Source of the DNA: Aulosira sp. FACHB-615
GTDB taxonomy: Bacteria > Cyanobacteriota > Cyanobacteriia > Cyanobacteriales > Nostocaceae
DNA: 64,000 nt
Assembly (NCBI RefSeq): GCF_014698045.1
Contig: NZ_JACJSE010000014.1
Span: 1 to 64,000 of the forward strand
Reading direction: 5' to 3'
Below are positions 52,255 through 61,935 of this stretch, one piece after another (the first letter of the stretch is position 1; each line of letters starts with the position of its first letter). Position numbers and translations under genes: made by a program. Below the pieces are notes generated by a model that did no database searches, had not been told where the DNA came from, and worked only from the letters and a program-made list of their open reading frames with translations.

Positions 52255-53400
52255 ATGGCAGCTAATACGTTAGATAATTTAGCGAATTTGGGTTTAGCTA
52301 ATCAAGTTGGTGCGGAACCGTTAGTAATTGGTTTACAAAATATACTCTATGACAATGCTGGTCATGCTCTGGCGGCACAAAAGTTAGGTGAATTAGGCGA
52401 TATTCGAGCAGTTGAGCCACTGCTACAAGCTTTAAGCCATCCCTCTAGTAAAGTCAGAACGAATGCAATTAAATCATTGGTAAAGTTGGGAGATGCAAAA
52501 GCTGTTGAAACAATAATTCAGTGTTTGCAAGACTCAGATTTTTTTGTGCGAGCCGACGCAGCATGGGCGCTGGCTGAATTTGGCGAGCCTCAAGCGATTG
52601 AACCGTTAATTGAAGCATTGAGTTATCAAAATCATTCTACTGCTTGTCGTGCGATCGCCTCAGCATTAGGAAAGTTTGGCGATGTCAGAGCTATAGAACC
52701 TTTGAGTGCAGTTTTTCGCAGCAATGGTAGTTTTCTGATAGATGTTTCTAGTTTCCCTCACGTCAAATTAGCTGTGGTTCATGCTTTACGGCTTATTGAT
52801 GATTCTAGAACTACAGATATTTTGGTGGAATTTCTTAGAGATAGAGAAGGTTTATTACAAGCCATCAACAGAGATTGGCTACGTTCTGAGCAAGCAACTC
52901 AGCAAGTAATTGAGACTCTCTTTACCCGTCAATATCCTGACTTAATCCCAATTTTAGCCCAGTTGATGCAAGATTCTGAAAGTCGCATCCAAATGAACAT
53001 AATTTCAGCGATCGCTAAGATTGTCAATCCCCAAATAGTTGATTTGTTGATTTTAGTATTAGCCAGTGAAGATAATTGGCTACGTAAAATGAGTATTTCT
53101 TTTCTCGGAAACAGAAGAGAAACTAAAGCCGTTGAGCCTCTGCTCAATATTTTGCAGAATCCAAATGCAGATTTACGTTTAACTGCTGTTCAAGCTCTAG
53201 AAAAAATTGATGATTCTAGGGTTGTAGATGCTTTAATTACAATGCTCAAAGATGAAGATGATCATGTGCGTGGTGCAGCCGCATTAGCATTAGGCAATGT
53301 AGGAAATTACCGCGCCGTAGAAGCCCTAAACCAATGTTTAGCAGATGAAAACTCGGTGGTTCGTAAAATCGTTCAACAAGCATTAAATAAAATTGCGTAG
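52255..53400 (+). CDS. HEAT-repeat (PBS lyase-type) protein
   Basis: 381 residues made of about ten HEAT-like helical pairs, e.g. LGDIRAVEPLLQALSHPSSK, DAKAVETIIQCLQDSDFFVR and DDHVRGAAALALGNVGNYRA. HEAT scaffolds in cyanobacteria include phycobilin lyases (CpcE type) and protein-binding scaffolds; the cysteine or lyase residues cannot be seen here. Cotranscribed with the SMI1/KNR4 gene, so it may bind that protein. Confidence 0.85.
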   Translation: MAANTLDNLANLGLANQVGAEPLVIGLQNILYDNAGHALAAQKLGELGDIRAVEPLLQALSHPSSKVRTNAIKSLVKLGDAKAVETIIQCLQDSDFFVRADAAWALAEFGEPQAIEPLIEALSYQNHSTACRAIASALGKFGDVRAIEPLSAVFRSNGSFLIDVSSFPHVKLAVVHALRLIDDSRTTDILVEFLRDREGLLQAINRDWLRSEQATQQVIETLFTRQYPDLIPILAQLMQDSESRIQMNIISAIAKIVNPQIVDLLILVLASEDNWLRKMSISFLGNRRETKAVEPLLNILQNPNADLRLTAVQALEKIDDSRVVDALITMLKDEDDHVRGAAALALGNVGNYRAVEALNQCLADENSVVRKIVQQALNKIA

Positions 53401-54070
53401 CTAAGAATAGTGAAACGGTATAACAGGACATTTTTTTCAATTGGCAGTCTTGTCAAGCTGTGATGTTAATATATAGCTAGTCTTTGAGAAAAATAATTCT
53501 CAAATCAAGCTTTTGCAGTTATCATTTGGCAAATATAGAACTCTTATTTAATTTCTGAAAAAAACTCAATAAAGTTTCTATTCCCTGTTCCCTGCGATGC
53601 AATGAGCTTGTCGTTCGCCTAGCATCCTGACAGGAGAAGTGTTTCCTGTTCCCCTCTTTCACAAGTAAGTTCAGAAATTAAATCGGATTGCCATATCACA
53701 ATAACTGCAAAAGTCTCAACTGTTGAAACTAAAGTATACCTGCGGGAGAAATAGTTAGTTTTTGCAACACAATATTACATTAATTTGAATCAATAAACTT
53801 TGTGAATTGGCATTTAAAGTTTTGAATAAATATCCAATTATGGGCTTGAACTTAATTTTAAATTCAGGTATGTTGTAGTTATAATCATTCTCATACAAGT
53901 AAACTCAGTCAATTTACTTAATTAGCTAAATAATGTAATATATTCATAGCTTTCAGTATCTATTCAAGCTTTGCGGTTATCCTGAAACAGATTCTCACAC
54001 CTAATTTAGTCATAGATAAACATCACAAAAACTTGACTTTAAAAAGTATCCAGTAACCATCAAAAGACAA
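53401..54070. other. Intergenic region, no gene seen
   Basis: 670 bp, AT-rich. Contains a dispersed segment 'GCATCCTGACAGGAGAAGTG' near 53622, related to 57950-57965, and low-complexity 'ttccctgttccctg'. No RNA gene found by eye. The promoter for the diguanylate cyclase should lie towards the right edge. Confidence 0.5.
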
Positions 54071-56410
54071 GTGGCATTGCCAAAACATATCTCTGTCGCA
54101 GAATTGAAGGCATTTGAGAGATTACAAACTCCAATTTGGATTTATGATTTGGAAAGAATGCAGATGTGGTGGGCAAACAAAGCATCACTTCGTCTTTGGA
54201 ACATTCCCATTCAGGAAGAATTGCTCAATCGCAACTTTAGTAATGTTCCCGAACTGAGGTGGATAGCTGAGAAAAAATATCTGCAAGAATTTCAACAGGG
54301 AAAAACCATCACTGAAAGCTGGACATTTTACCGAGATGGGGAAACTGTTGCTGTGCGCTGTTTTTGTTCTGGGGTTAAAATCAAGCCTGGACGGATGGCA
54401 ATGTTGGTGGAAGGAATTGTCGAATCCAGCCATCCCATCGAGATAGACATACGACGCACCCGTGAGTCGGTGATTGAAAATTCCCTGATTTTGGCAAATC
54501 AACAGCAAGCAGCTTGGGAAAAAAGCCAACGCGCCGAAGCAGAGTTGCGCTGGCGGGAAGCATTGTTAAGTTCTTTGACAGACACATCTGTACTAGGGTT
54601 TTTGGTAGTTGACAATCGCACCGACGAAATTTTGTATTTTAATCAACGCTTCTGTAAAATTTGGGGGCTGGAGCATTTAGAAACGCAAATGCGCCTTGGT
54701 TTATTGAAAAATAATGATATTATCCCTGAGTGCATACCACTAATAGCCGATTTACCTGCATTTATAGAATCCTGTAAACCGTTACAGTCTGAGGAAAATC
54801 GTACGGTAGTGGAAGATAAAATTTTGTTTGTTGATGGACGGACAATTCGGCGCTTTTCTAGCCAAATTCGAGATACTCAGGATCAATACTTTGGGCGACT
54901 ATATGTTTTTGAAGATATTAGCGATCGCCTACAGACAGAAAATTCACTCAAAAATAGTGAACAAAGCTATCGCTCAGTCATTACCACAATGGCAGAAGGC
55001 ATTATATTACAGCAAGCCGATGGTAGTATTACAGCCTGTAACAAAAGTGCCGAAAGAATTTTGGGTTTGACATCTGAGCAAATTAAGGGAAAAGCTGCTA
55101 TTGATCCACGATGGCGAGCGATTTATGAAGATGCTTCACCCTTTCCGAGGGAAAATTGTCCGGCTTTGGTGACATTACGTACAGGGCAACCCCAGTTTAA
55201 TGTGATTGTAGGCATTTATAAACCTGATGGCAGTTTGACATGGATTTCAATTAATTCTCAGCCCTTGTTTCATCCCCATCAATCAAAACCTTACGCAGTA
55301 GTAGCATCATTTACAAATATCACAGCCCACAAACAAGCTGAACTAGCACTACAACAGCAAGCCCAACGAGAACGGATGATTGCGGCGATCGCCCAACACA
55401 TCCGCCAATCCTTAGATTTAGAGGTAATTTTAAACACAACTGTCGCCGAAGTTAGAGAATTTCTGCAAACTGATCGTGTGATTATTTATCGTTTTCAGTC
55501 CAATTGGAGTGGTGTAGTGGTGACTGAATCTGTAGCCGCAGATTGGGAAGCGATTTTAACTATGGAAATTACAGACCAATATTTTGTAGACACCCAGGGA
55601 AAATATTACCAACAAGGTCAAATTAAAGCTACTTCAGATATTTACACAGCCGGATTGACTGATTGTCATGTGCAGTTACTCGAAAAATTTCAAGTCAGAG
55701 CTAAACTAGTTGTGCCAATTTTACAAAGCGATCGCCTTTGGGGTTTGTTAATCGCTCATCATTGTAGCGCCCCCCGCCATTGGCAACCCTGGGAAAGTGA
55801 ACTACTGCAACAACTAGCGACACAACTAGCGATCGCAATTCAGCAATCGGAACTATATCAAAAATTACGACTTGCTAACCAGCAACTAGAAAACATCGCA
55901 ATGGTTGATCCATTAACTCAAATTGCCAATCGTCGCTGTTTTGAGAGTAAACTGCAAAGTGTCTGGCAATATCTCATCAGAGAGCAAGGTTGTATTTCAC
56001 TACTATTATGTGACGTTGACTATTTCAAAAAATATAATGATACCTACGGTCATCGGGCGGGAGATGATTGTTTACGCCTTGTAGCCCAAGCTTTTCAACA
56101 AAATCTTAAACGCAATACAGATTTAGTCGCTCGTTATGGGGGTGAAGAATTCGCCGTTATCTTACCCAACACTAACGAACGAGGTGCTATTCAGGTTGCC
56201 CAAGCAATTCATAATACTGTTAAACAGTTCAATATTCCCCATTTGGCATCAACAGTCAAAGAATATGTCACCTTAAGTATTGGAATTGCGACTGTAATTC
56301 CCACTGCTGATTTGCAGCCTTTAGATTTAATTGAAGCCGCAGATCAAGCCCTTTACCAAGCTAAAGCCCAAGGGCGCGATCGCTTTTGTGTGAATCAAAT
56401 TTATGCTTAG
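54071..56410 (+). CDS. Diguanylate cyclase with PAS and GAF sensor domains
   Basis: 779 residues, soluble. PAS-like N-terminus (about 1-115), PAS (about 175-290; LGFLVVDNRTDEILYFNQRF), PAS with PAC (about 300-430; AEGIILQQADGSITACNKSA), GAF of the phytochrome-like type (about 440-600; EFLQTDRVIIYRFQSNW), GGDEF (about 610-775). The active loop RYGGEEFAVILPN is GGEEF at residues 690-694, so c-di-GMP synthesis is expected. The GAF has no visible bilin-binding Cys, so the input is uncertain. Start is GTG 54071; no ATG precedes in frame. Confidence 0.92.
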   Translation: MALPKHISVAELKAFERLQTPIWIYDLERMQMWWANKASLRLWNIPIQEELLNRNFSNVPELRWIAEKKYLQEFQQGKTITESWTFYRDGETVAVRCFCSGVKIKPGRMAMLVEGIVESSHPIEIDIRRTRESVIENSLILANQQQAAWEKSQRAEAELRWREALLSSLTDTSVLGFLVVDNRTDEILYFNQRFCKIWGLEHLETQMRLGLLKNNDIIPECIPLIADLPAFIESCKPLQSEENRTVVEDKILFVDGRTIRRFSSQIRDTQDQYFGRLYVFEDISDRLQTENSLKNSEQSYRSVITTMAEGIILQQADGSITACNKSAERILGLTSEQIKGKAAIDPRWRAIYEDASPFPRENCPALVTLRTGQPQFNVIVGIYKPDGSLTWISINSQPLFHPHQSKPYAVVASFTNITAHKQAELALQQQAQRERMIAAIAQHIRQSLDLEVILNTTVAEVREFLQTDRVIIYRFQSNWSGVVVTESVAADWEAILTMEITDQYFVDTQGKYYQQGQIKATSDIYTAGLTDCHVQLLEKFQVRAKLVVPILQSDRLWGLLIAHHCSAPRHWQPWESELLQQLATQLAIAIQQSELYQKLRLANQQLENIAMVDPLTQIANRRCFESKLQSVWQYLIREQGCISLLLCDVDYFKKYNDTYGHRAGDDCLRLVAQAFQQNLKRNTDLVARYGGEEFAVILPNTNERGAIQVAQAIHNTVKQFNIPHLASTVKEYVTLSIGIATVIPTADLQPLDLIEAADQALYQAKAQGRDRFCVNQIYA

Positions 56411-56639
56411 TAGGTTACAGGTTATAGGTTACAGGTTACAGAGGTAAAAGTCTTCTGCTGCTATCCTTGAAAATATTAGGTTACTACTCAGCACTCAGCA
56501 CTATGGGCAGGGGATAAGGGAGACAAGGGAGACAAGGGAAGGGAGACAAGGGAGGGGAGACAAGGGGGACAAGGGAGCAATCTTTCTACCTTGTCTACCC
56601 CCTCTACCTTGTCTACTCCCACTCAGCACTCAGCACTTT
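56411..56639. repeat. Intergenic tandem repeats (GACAAGGGAG, CACTCAG)
   Basis: Repeats AGACAAGGGAG occupy about 56518-56578; CAGCACTCAGCACT occurs at 56487 and 56625. The convergent gene pair is separated only by these low-complexity tracts. Confidence 0.8.
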
Positions 56640-57710
56640 CTACTTCCTTTCAGGATGTGCTATTTCCTCTTGGGAAGGACTACCCATTTGGTTAATTGTG
56701 GCAATCATCTGATACAACCGCCCTAAATCCCGTTGATTGAAGTGCAGAATTAACCGAGGTAAATCCGCAGTTTCGTCTTGAGCTTCTTGGGGTAATGCTT
56801 GACTTTTTTCAATTTTGCCTTTGACGAGAATATCGCTGAATTCAGCATTCAGTTGTTCGACTTCAGCATCTGACAAATTGCAACTTAAACGAATCACTAA
56901 CTGATTACTAACGTAGCGGCTGGAGTGATAAACCTTGTAAAAATCTGTAATGGCGTTGCAGGCTACTTCCAGGTTATCTGTCACCGTGTACAAACTAGGG
57001 TCTTCTGGACTGACAAGACCTTTCTGCACCAGTTGTTGATCAATATAATCGCTCCAAGACCGCCAATAATCACCGCCGGGATGGTCAATTAATACTAAAG
57101 GTACAGGGCCAAATTTACCTGTTTGGCTTAAAGTCATACACTCAAAAGCTTCATCTTGAGTGCCAAATCCGCCAGGAAATAGCGCCACCGCATCACTTTC
57201 TTTGAGGAGGAATAGCTTGCGGGTGAAAAAATACTTAAAGTGAATTAACTTTGGATCACCTTCAATAATTGGATTTGCTTGCTGTTCAAAAGGTAACTGA
57301 ATATTTAAGCCAAAAGAATTTTCTCGCCCAGCACCTTCATGACCTGCTTGCATAATCCCGCCACCGCCGCCTGTCATTACCATAAATCCCAGTTGAGTCA
57401 CAGCGCGACCAAATTCCAACGCCATTTTGTATTCTGGCGTTTCTTCAGAGAGACGGGCAGAACCAAATATAGTTACTTTACGTACGTGTCGGTAATTGTA
57501 AAATAACTCGAAGCCTCGCTCCATATCCGCTAAAGCAGCCGATAATATCTTCCAATCCAGACGATCAATGTCACTATCGGCTAGACGGATGATAGTAGCA
57601 AGGGTCTGTTGGATATATTGCCGATTTTTTAACGTCGGTAGGCGATCGATTAAGTCAACAATATCAGCTTGCAGAGACTCTAATGTGTCGAACGACGCAG
57701 ATGAGGTCAT
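56640..57710 (-). CDS. LOG family protein (lysine decarboxylase-like Rossmann fold)
   Basis: 356 residues. LOG signatures TGGGGGIMQAGHEGAG and ALFPGGFGTQDEAFECMTL (PGGxGTxxE) are present. LOG enzymes are cytokinin riboside 5'-monophosphate phosphoribohydrolases; bacterial homologues cleave nucleoside monophosphates (PpnN type). N- and C-terminal helical extensions make this longer than the classical LOG (about 190 aa), as in cyanobacterial homologues. Stands alone. Confidence 0.9.
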   Translation of the reverse strand: MTSSASFDTLESLQADIVDLIDRLPTLKNRQYIQQTLATIIRLADSDIDRLDWKILSAALADMERGFELFYNYRHVRKVTIFGSARLSEETPEYKMALEFGRAVTQLGFMVMTGGGGGIMQAGHEGAGRENSFGLNIQLPFEQQANPIIEGDPKLIHFKYFFTRKLFLLKESDAVALFPGGFGTQDEAFECMTLSQTGKFGPVPLVLIDHPGGDYWRSWSDYIDQQLVQKGLVSPEDPSLYTVTDNLEVACNAITDFYKVYHSSRYVSNQLVIRLSCNLSDAEVEQLNAEFSDILVKGKIEKSQALPQEAQDETADLPRLILHFNQRDLGRLYQMIATINQMGSPSQEEIAHPERK

Positions 57711-58031
57711 GAGAACAGATGGCAGAGTGGCAATACATTTTATCTAATTTTGGAGTGATATTTACAATTTTTTTAGAATTTGTTGAAATGGTGGGGAAAG
57801 AGGGGCTAGGGGATTAGGGACTGGGGATTAGATACTTTAGAAAAACCCCTAACCTCTAACCTCTAATACCAATTCACGCAATTACTGATACAAATCACCT
57901 TCTCTGAGCCTCTGCTTGCTTTGCGATCGCCGAGCGTTCGCGCAGCGTCTCCGTCAGGAGAAGTCGAGGCGCTGGTTGCATATCTGTATCATGTTTAAAG
58001 TGAAATGGTATAACCTCTAACCTCTGATAAG
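57711..58031. other. Intergenic region with dispersed repeats
   Basis: Holds 'gggattagggactggggatt' low complexity and a repeat segment GCGAGCGTTCGCGCAGCGTC-like near 57930-57965. No gene seen. Confidence 0.5.
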
Positions 58032-58068
58032 CAAAAACAAAACCCCTCTAAAGAGACGCTTAGAGGGG
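58032..58068 (-). terminator. Intrinsic terminator for the small-gene pair
   Basis: On the minus strand CCCCTCTA, a 10-nt loop, TAGAGGGG, then TTTTGTTTTT. It follows the stop of the gene at 58091-58363 by about 22 bases. Confidence 0.85.
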
Positions 58069-58090
58069 CAAGATTTGGGTATGTATAATT

Positions 58091-58363
58091 TCAGTTATTC
58101 TCAAAATTACGCAAAGGCTTGAAAACACGCAGATTCTTTCGCTTATTCTTGTGATGAGTCATTAAATAATTATCAGCATAACGGAAGGCGGATGCACAAT
58201 CGTAAGCCGCGATCGCTACAGCTTGCAAAAATACTTGCAGAGGAATTTCAAAACTAGAAATTCTTTCTGTGAGCAGTAATAATTCCCTATCTGTTGCTGG
58301 TACAGCAGTTTCTTCTGCCCATTCTGGCTCATTAAACAAGTCTTCAACTAGCGCCTTGGACAT
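58091..58363 (-). CDS. Small hypothetical protein, second of an overlapping pair
   Basis: 90 residues from ATG 58363 (MSKALVEDLFNEPEWAEET), which has GGAGG eight bases upstream; the frame extends upstream but without a site. Central LLTERISSFEIPLQVFLQAV then AIAAYDCASAFRYADNYL, basic C-terminus. No family recognised. Its start lies inside the preceding gene (20-bp overlap), so the two are cotranslated. Confidence 0.65.
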   Translation of the reverse strand: MSKALVEDLFNEPEWAEETAVPATDRELLLLTERISSFEIPLQVFLQAVAIAAYDCASAFRYADNYLMTHHKNKRKNLRVFKPLRNFENN

Positions 58364-58589
58364 TTTGTACCTCCCCAAACGCATAAGAAGCAAAGCCTGC
58401 GATGAAATTTAACTGTTCTTCACGAGTTTGCAAGTTAACAGGTAGTTCAGTACTAGGAAATCCTAGTTCTTTTAAGATATCCAAACAGTAAGCACTGGTT
58501 TGACTATATGAAGCTTGCTCCCATTTATGGGCTACTTCTTTTGCCATTTCCAGATTGACTCTAATAAATTTCATCGCAGGGCTAGTCAT
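58344..58589 (-). CDS. Small hypothetical protein, first of an overlapping pair
   Basis: 81 residues from ATG 58589 (MTSPAMKFIRVNLEMAKEVA); another ATG five codons later could be used. Helical with VAHKWEQASYSQTSAYCLDI and REEQLNFIAGFASYAFGE. Not recognised. The small size, overlapping order and own terminator resemble a toxin-antitoxin or regulator/partner pair, but there is no motif to support this. Confidence 0.6.
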   Translation of the reverse strand: MTSPAMKFIRVNLEMAKEVAHKWEQASYSQTSAYCLDILKELGFPSTELPVNLQTREEQLNFIAGFASYAFGEVQNVQGAS

Positions 58590-58808
58590 AAGTTGCACCC
58601 TAATAAACTGGATATTGGCAGTTTTGATCAGAACCCCAGTTCAATGTAACCGTGATTTTGCTGAATTTATGAAGATGGGTAATTGAAGGATCAGCGCATT
58701 TGCGTAATTGACGGCTGAGAGAATACGCAAATTTTTCAGAATAAACCAAGACAGTCAAGCGCAATGATACTTAAGTGCTGACAGTATCTACTGGAATACG
58801 GAGATTGA

Positions 58809-59261
58809 TTATTGACCAATTTGTACTTCTTCTGCAACCCGTTTAAGGCGGCGTAATTGGGCTTGCATATCTTGTTTTGTCCACGATGCAGCAAAATTAT
58901 TAAATCCCCAACTCACAATGGGATTAGGAATCACAAACTCGAAGCGATTGAGTAAGCATGTTCCCTTTGCTACTGGTTGACATTCCCAGCGATCGCGTCC
59001 TTGAAAAAATCCCTGAAATTCCCAAACCACTAAACCCGGTTGTCGTTCGACGACCACACTTTTTAGAGTTGGTTTCACCACAGGAATTTGAATAATAAAC
59101 CGACTTTGACCGCCTATATCCGTACTCCAAACCTCACCTATAGGTTCGCAGCGCAAAGCAGGATTTAGCCAACGGTGCATCAAACCTAAATCGGTAATGC
59201 AGCGTTCTACAATTGCGGCTGTGGCGTTAATTTGAATTGATTGTTCAAAAACTTGGGTCAT
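58809..59261 (-). CDS. SRPBCC (START-like) family protein
   Basis: 150 residues. Opens with FEQSIQINATAAIVERCITD then LMHRWLNPALRCEP, the usual START-like entry, with LKSVVVERQPGLVVWEFQGF and a C-terminal helix SWTKQDMQAQLRRLKRVAEE. It probably binds a hydrophobic ligand in the fold's cavity; ligand unknown. Single gene. Confidence 0.85.
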   Translation of the reverse strand: MTQVFEQSIQINATAAIVERCITDLGLMHRWLNPALRCEPIGEVWSTDIGGQSRFIIQIPVVKPTLKSVVVERQPGLVVWEFQGFFQGRDRWECQPVAKGTCLLNRFEFVIPNPIVSWGFNNFAASWTKQDMQAQLRRLKRVAEEVQIGQ

Positions 59262-59616
59262 GCCAGCTTACTAATCCTGTCGCTGCCCTTAGATTAACTC
59301 AAAATGGCTTGTTATAGCAGAAGGCAGCAGGCAGAAAAGTAGGTTGAGTGGAGCGATCGCGAAACCCAACAAAGTCTTAACTGAACAAAACCCTTACATC
59401 TCACACCCTTGCACCCAGTGTCAACAATTTTGTGCGTCAATATTTTGTTATTTGTAACAAATTAGCCTATCTATCAATTGTCTAGATATATTTACTGGTA
59501 AATTGATACGCAAAATTCACGTAAACTTACTAGAGTGTAATTTGGCATCCTCAAATCTACTCTACTGAGTTCACAAGTATTTTTGGCAAACACATAAACT
59601 TAATACCAAAGAAACC
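59262..59616. other. Intergenic region with a GTAGGTTGAGTG-type repeat
   Basis: Contains AGTAGGTTGAGTGGAGCG then GAAACCCAACAAAG (59337-59374), related to 16402-16482. The remainder, AT-rich, should carry the promoter for the channel gene. No gene seen. Confidence 0.55.
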
Positions 59617-61263
59617 ATGAACACAACTTGGCCAGGGATAACCCGGTTGATAGACATGGGTTTGTCGATAAAAGGGCAGGAATTGTTAGGACAATCACCT
59701 AATCTGCCGTTAGATCAACCAAACTTAAACCAAGGAATTGCGGATCTGCAAGGAATTGGACAACAGGTAATTCTATATACACCAAGATTGCTAGGTGCTG
59801 TAGCGATTTTGTTGGTAGGGATACTGGTTGCTTTGGTGATAGCGGCAATCACTAGAAGCATCCTGAATCGCACAGACATTGATAATCGCATTGCGGCGGG
59901 GGTTACAGGACGCAGAGATGTTCCTCAAGTTGAGAAGTTCATCTCTAGTTTGGTCTTATGGAGCATTATTCTCATCACGGTAGTAGCTGCTTTACAGGCG
60001 CTAGGACTGGAAGTTGCTTCTCGACCCCTGAATAATTTCCTTGACCAACTAATAGGCTTTTTGCCAAAAGTTTTGGGTGCAGGCATTCTGTTAGGGGTGG
60101 CTTGGGTGTTAGCAAGTATTATCAAACTTGTGACATTGCGAGGATTGCAGGCACTCAAATTAGATGAGCGGTTAAATCAAGAAACGTCGGAAGATAATAT
60201 CAGCCTCGATCGCATTTCTTTAAGTGAGACGATCGCTAATGCTTTATATTGGTTTATCTTCTTACTGTTTCTGGCACCAGTTCTTGATACTCTAGGACTC
60301 CGACAGGCACTTTTACCAGTACAAGCCTTAATTACCGAAATTCTTTCAATTCTGCCCAATATTTTGGCAGCAATTTTAATTGCGGTGTTGGGGTGGTTTT
60401 TAGCAAATATTGTCCGCCGAATTGTGACTAATTTGTTAGCCACAACGGGTATCGATTATTTAGGTAGTCGGTTTGGACTCTCATCAGCAATGGGCGCACA
60501 GTCTTTATCGACAATTATCGGCACCATTGTTTATGTTTTAATTTTGATTCCTGTAGCGATCGCTGCCCTGAATGCTTTAAGAATTGAGGCGATATCTGTG
60601 CCAGCAATTACTATGCTGCAACAGATTTTAAATAGTTTGCCTGCTATTTTCACCGCCGTAGCTATCTTAATTGTCGCCTTTTTTATCGGGCGTTTTGTCG
60701 GCGATTTAGTTACTAGTGTTTTGACTAGTTTGGGCTTTAATAATATTTTTGCAGTGCTAGGTTTACCCTCACCTGCTAGACAAGAAGTCCATACCGAAGC
60801 ACAACCATTAACCCCACTCCGCACACCATCAGAAATTGCTGGTATTATTACTTTAGTCGGCATTCTGCTATTTGCCACTGTGGCAGCAGTGAATATTTTA
60901 AATATTCCGGCTCTGACAACATTGGTAACTGGCATTTTAATTATTTTGGGGCGGATTATTGCCGGATTAATTGTGTTTGCGATCGGATTATTTCTGGCAA
61001 ATCTCGCCTTTAATTTAATTAGCAGTTCCGGCGATCGCCAAGCAAAGATTTTGGCTCAAGTAGCTAGAATTTCTATTATTGCACTAGTTTCGGCAATGGC
61101 ATTACAACAAATTGGAGTTGCCAGCGATATTGTCAATTTAGCATTTGGTTTATTACTCGGTGCGATCGCTGTTGCTATTGCTTTAGCTTTTGGTTTGGGT
61201 GGACGCGATATCGCCCGCGAACAAGTTAAAGAGTGGCTAGATTCTTTCAAGGATAAAAGCTAG
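59617..61263 (+). CDS. Multi-helix MscS-related membrane protein (TM-helix repeat family)
   Basis: 548 residues with about ten or more membrane helices, arranged as repeated 'LLVGILVALVIAAITRSIL'-like pairs (GAVAILLVGILVALVIAAI; GAGILLGVAWVLASIIKLV; IAVLGWFLANIVRRIVTNLL; ILIVAFFIGRFVGDLV; GLIVFAIGLFLANLAFNLIS). The end, LLLGAIAVAIALAFGLGGRD, is the MscS-like pore helix. No MscS cytoplasmic cage follows. Probably a mechanosensitive or small-conductance channel of the CmpX type. Confidence 0.85.
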   Translation: MNTTWPGITRLIDMGLSIKGQELLGQSPNLPLDQPNLNQGIADLQGIGQQVILYTPRLLGAVAILLVGILVALVIAAITRSILNRTDIDNRIAAGVTGRRDVPQVEKFISSLVLWSIILITVVAALQALGLEVASRPLNNFLDQLIGFLPKVLGAGILLGVAWVLASIIKLVTLRGLQALKLDERLNQETSEDNISLDRISLSETIANALYWFIFLLFLAPVLDTLGLRQALLPVQALITEILSILPNILAAILIAVLGWFLANIVRRIVTNLLATTGIDYLGSRFGLSSAMGAQSLSTIIGTIVYVLILIPVAIAALNALRIEAISVPAITMLQQILNSLPAIFTAVAILIVAFFIGRFVGDLVTSVLTSLGFNNIFAVLGLPSPARQEVHTEAQPLTPLRTPSEIAGIITLVGILLFATVAAVNILNIPALTTLVTGILIILGRIIAGLIVFAIGLFLANLAFNLISSSGDRQAKILAQVARISIIALVSAMALQQIGVASDIVNLAFGLLLGAIAVAIALAFGLGGRDIAREQVKEWLDSFKDKS

Positions 61264-61608
61264 TACAACAAGGTAAAAGTCAAAAGGAAAAAGGAAAAAG
61301 AAAGAATAGTGATACCACAAGCCTTTTTGTAATTCCAGATGCTCACTGAGCGTAGTCGAAGTGCGGTCTGTGTATTTACGCCGACTTGTACTAGTACCAT
61401 GCTTGTAACAAAGCAATCCTGATGAAACTTATTTTATGAGCCTTGTCTGAAAGTTGGACTAGTATTTGTACTCAGCACTTTCAAGCTAGGAGGTAAAAAG
61501 ATAGAAAGCACTTCTTGATGAAGATGCAAGTTATCTGTTGTTGTAGAGACTTTGCATACAAAGTCTCTACAGCTTTGATCAAGCCCCTTCGAGGCAGTCA
61601 ATCTTAGA
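61264..61608. other. Intergenic region with a perfect palindrome
   Basis: 345 bp. Contains GAGCGTAGTCGAAGTG near 61348 (dispersed family) and a perfect hairpin 61542-61571: TGTAGAGACTTTG, CATA, CAAAGTCTCTACA. The hairpin is the likely terminator region for the convergent genes. No gene seen. Confidence 0.6.
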
Positions 61609-61935
61609 CTATAGTGATATGACAGTTTCAACAAATTCGCCCTGAGTGTGACGAGAACGAAGATGCAAGGTAATTTCAGTATCAAGTCGCTTCAGGAAAA
61701 TGAGCAGTTTTCCCTCACTGAACCGTTGAAACTCTCCTTTCATTAGATGAGATACTTCTGGCTGCGGAATGCCAAGAAGTTCGCTGATTTCACGCTGTTT
61801 AAGGTTACGCTGCTTCAGCAGGCGGAGTACCTGAATCCCTATTTTGCCCCTGGTAAAAAGTTCATCTGCATTTGACAAACCGAGGTCAGCGAACACATTG
61901 CCACTGCTTTCTTCAAAAACTGGTTCTTGTGTCAT
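61609..61935 (-). CDS. XRE-type HTH antitoxin-like protein
   Basis: 108 residues. HTH: KQREISELLGIPQPEVSHLM near residues 48-67, with FSEGKLLIFLKRLDTEITLH behind it, as in HigA-like/MqsA-type orphan XRE antitoxins with an N-terminal tag (VFADLGLSNADELFTRGKIG). ATGA at its start overlaps the stop of the upstream toxin remnant, the usual toxin-first order of HigBA-like modules. The toxin is truncated (see next entry), so it is an orphan antitoxin or a regulator. Confidence 0.85.
   Translation of the reverse strand: MTQEPVFEESSGNVFADLGLSNADELFTRGKIGIQVLRLLKQRNLKQREISELLGIPQPEVSHLMKGEFQRFSEGKLLIFLKRLDTEITLHLRSRHTQGEFVETVISL

Noticed and set aside
60531..60935. 134-codon minus-strand frame
   Set aside because: Antisense to the membrane helices of the channel gene; an artefact of its hydrophobic codons.
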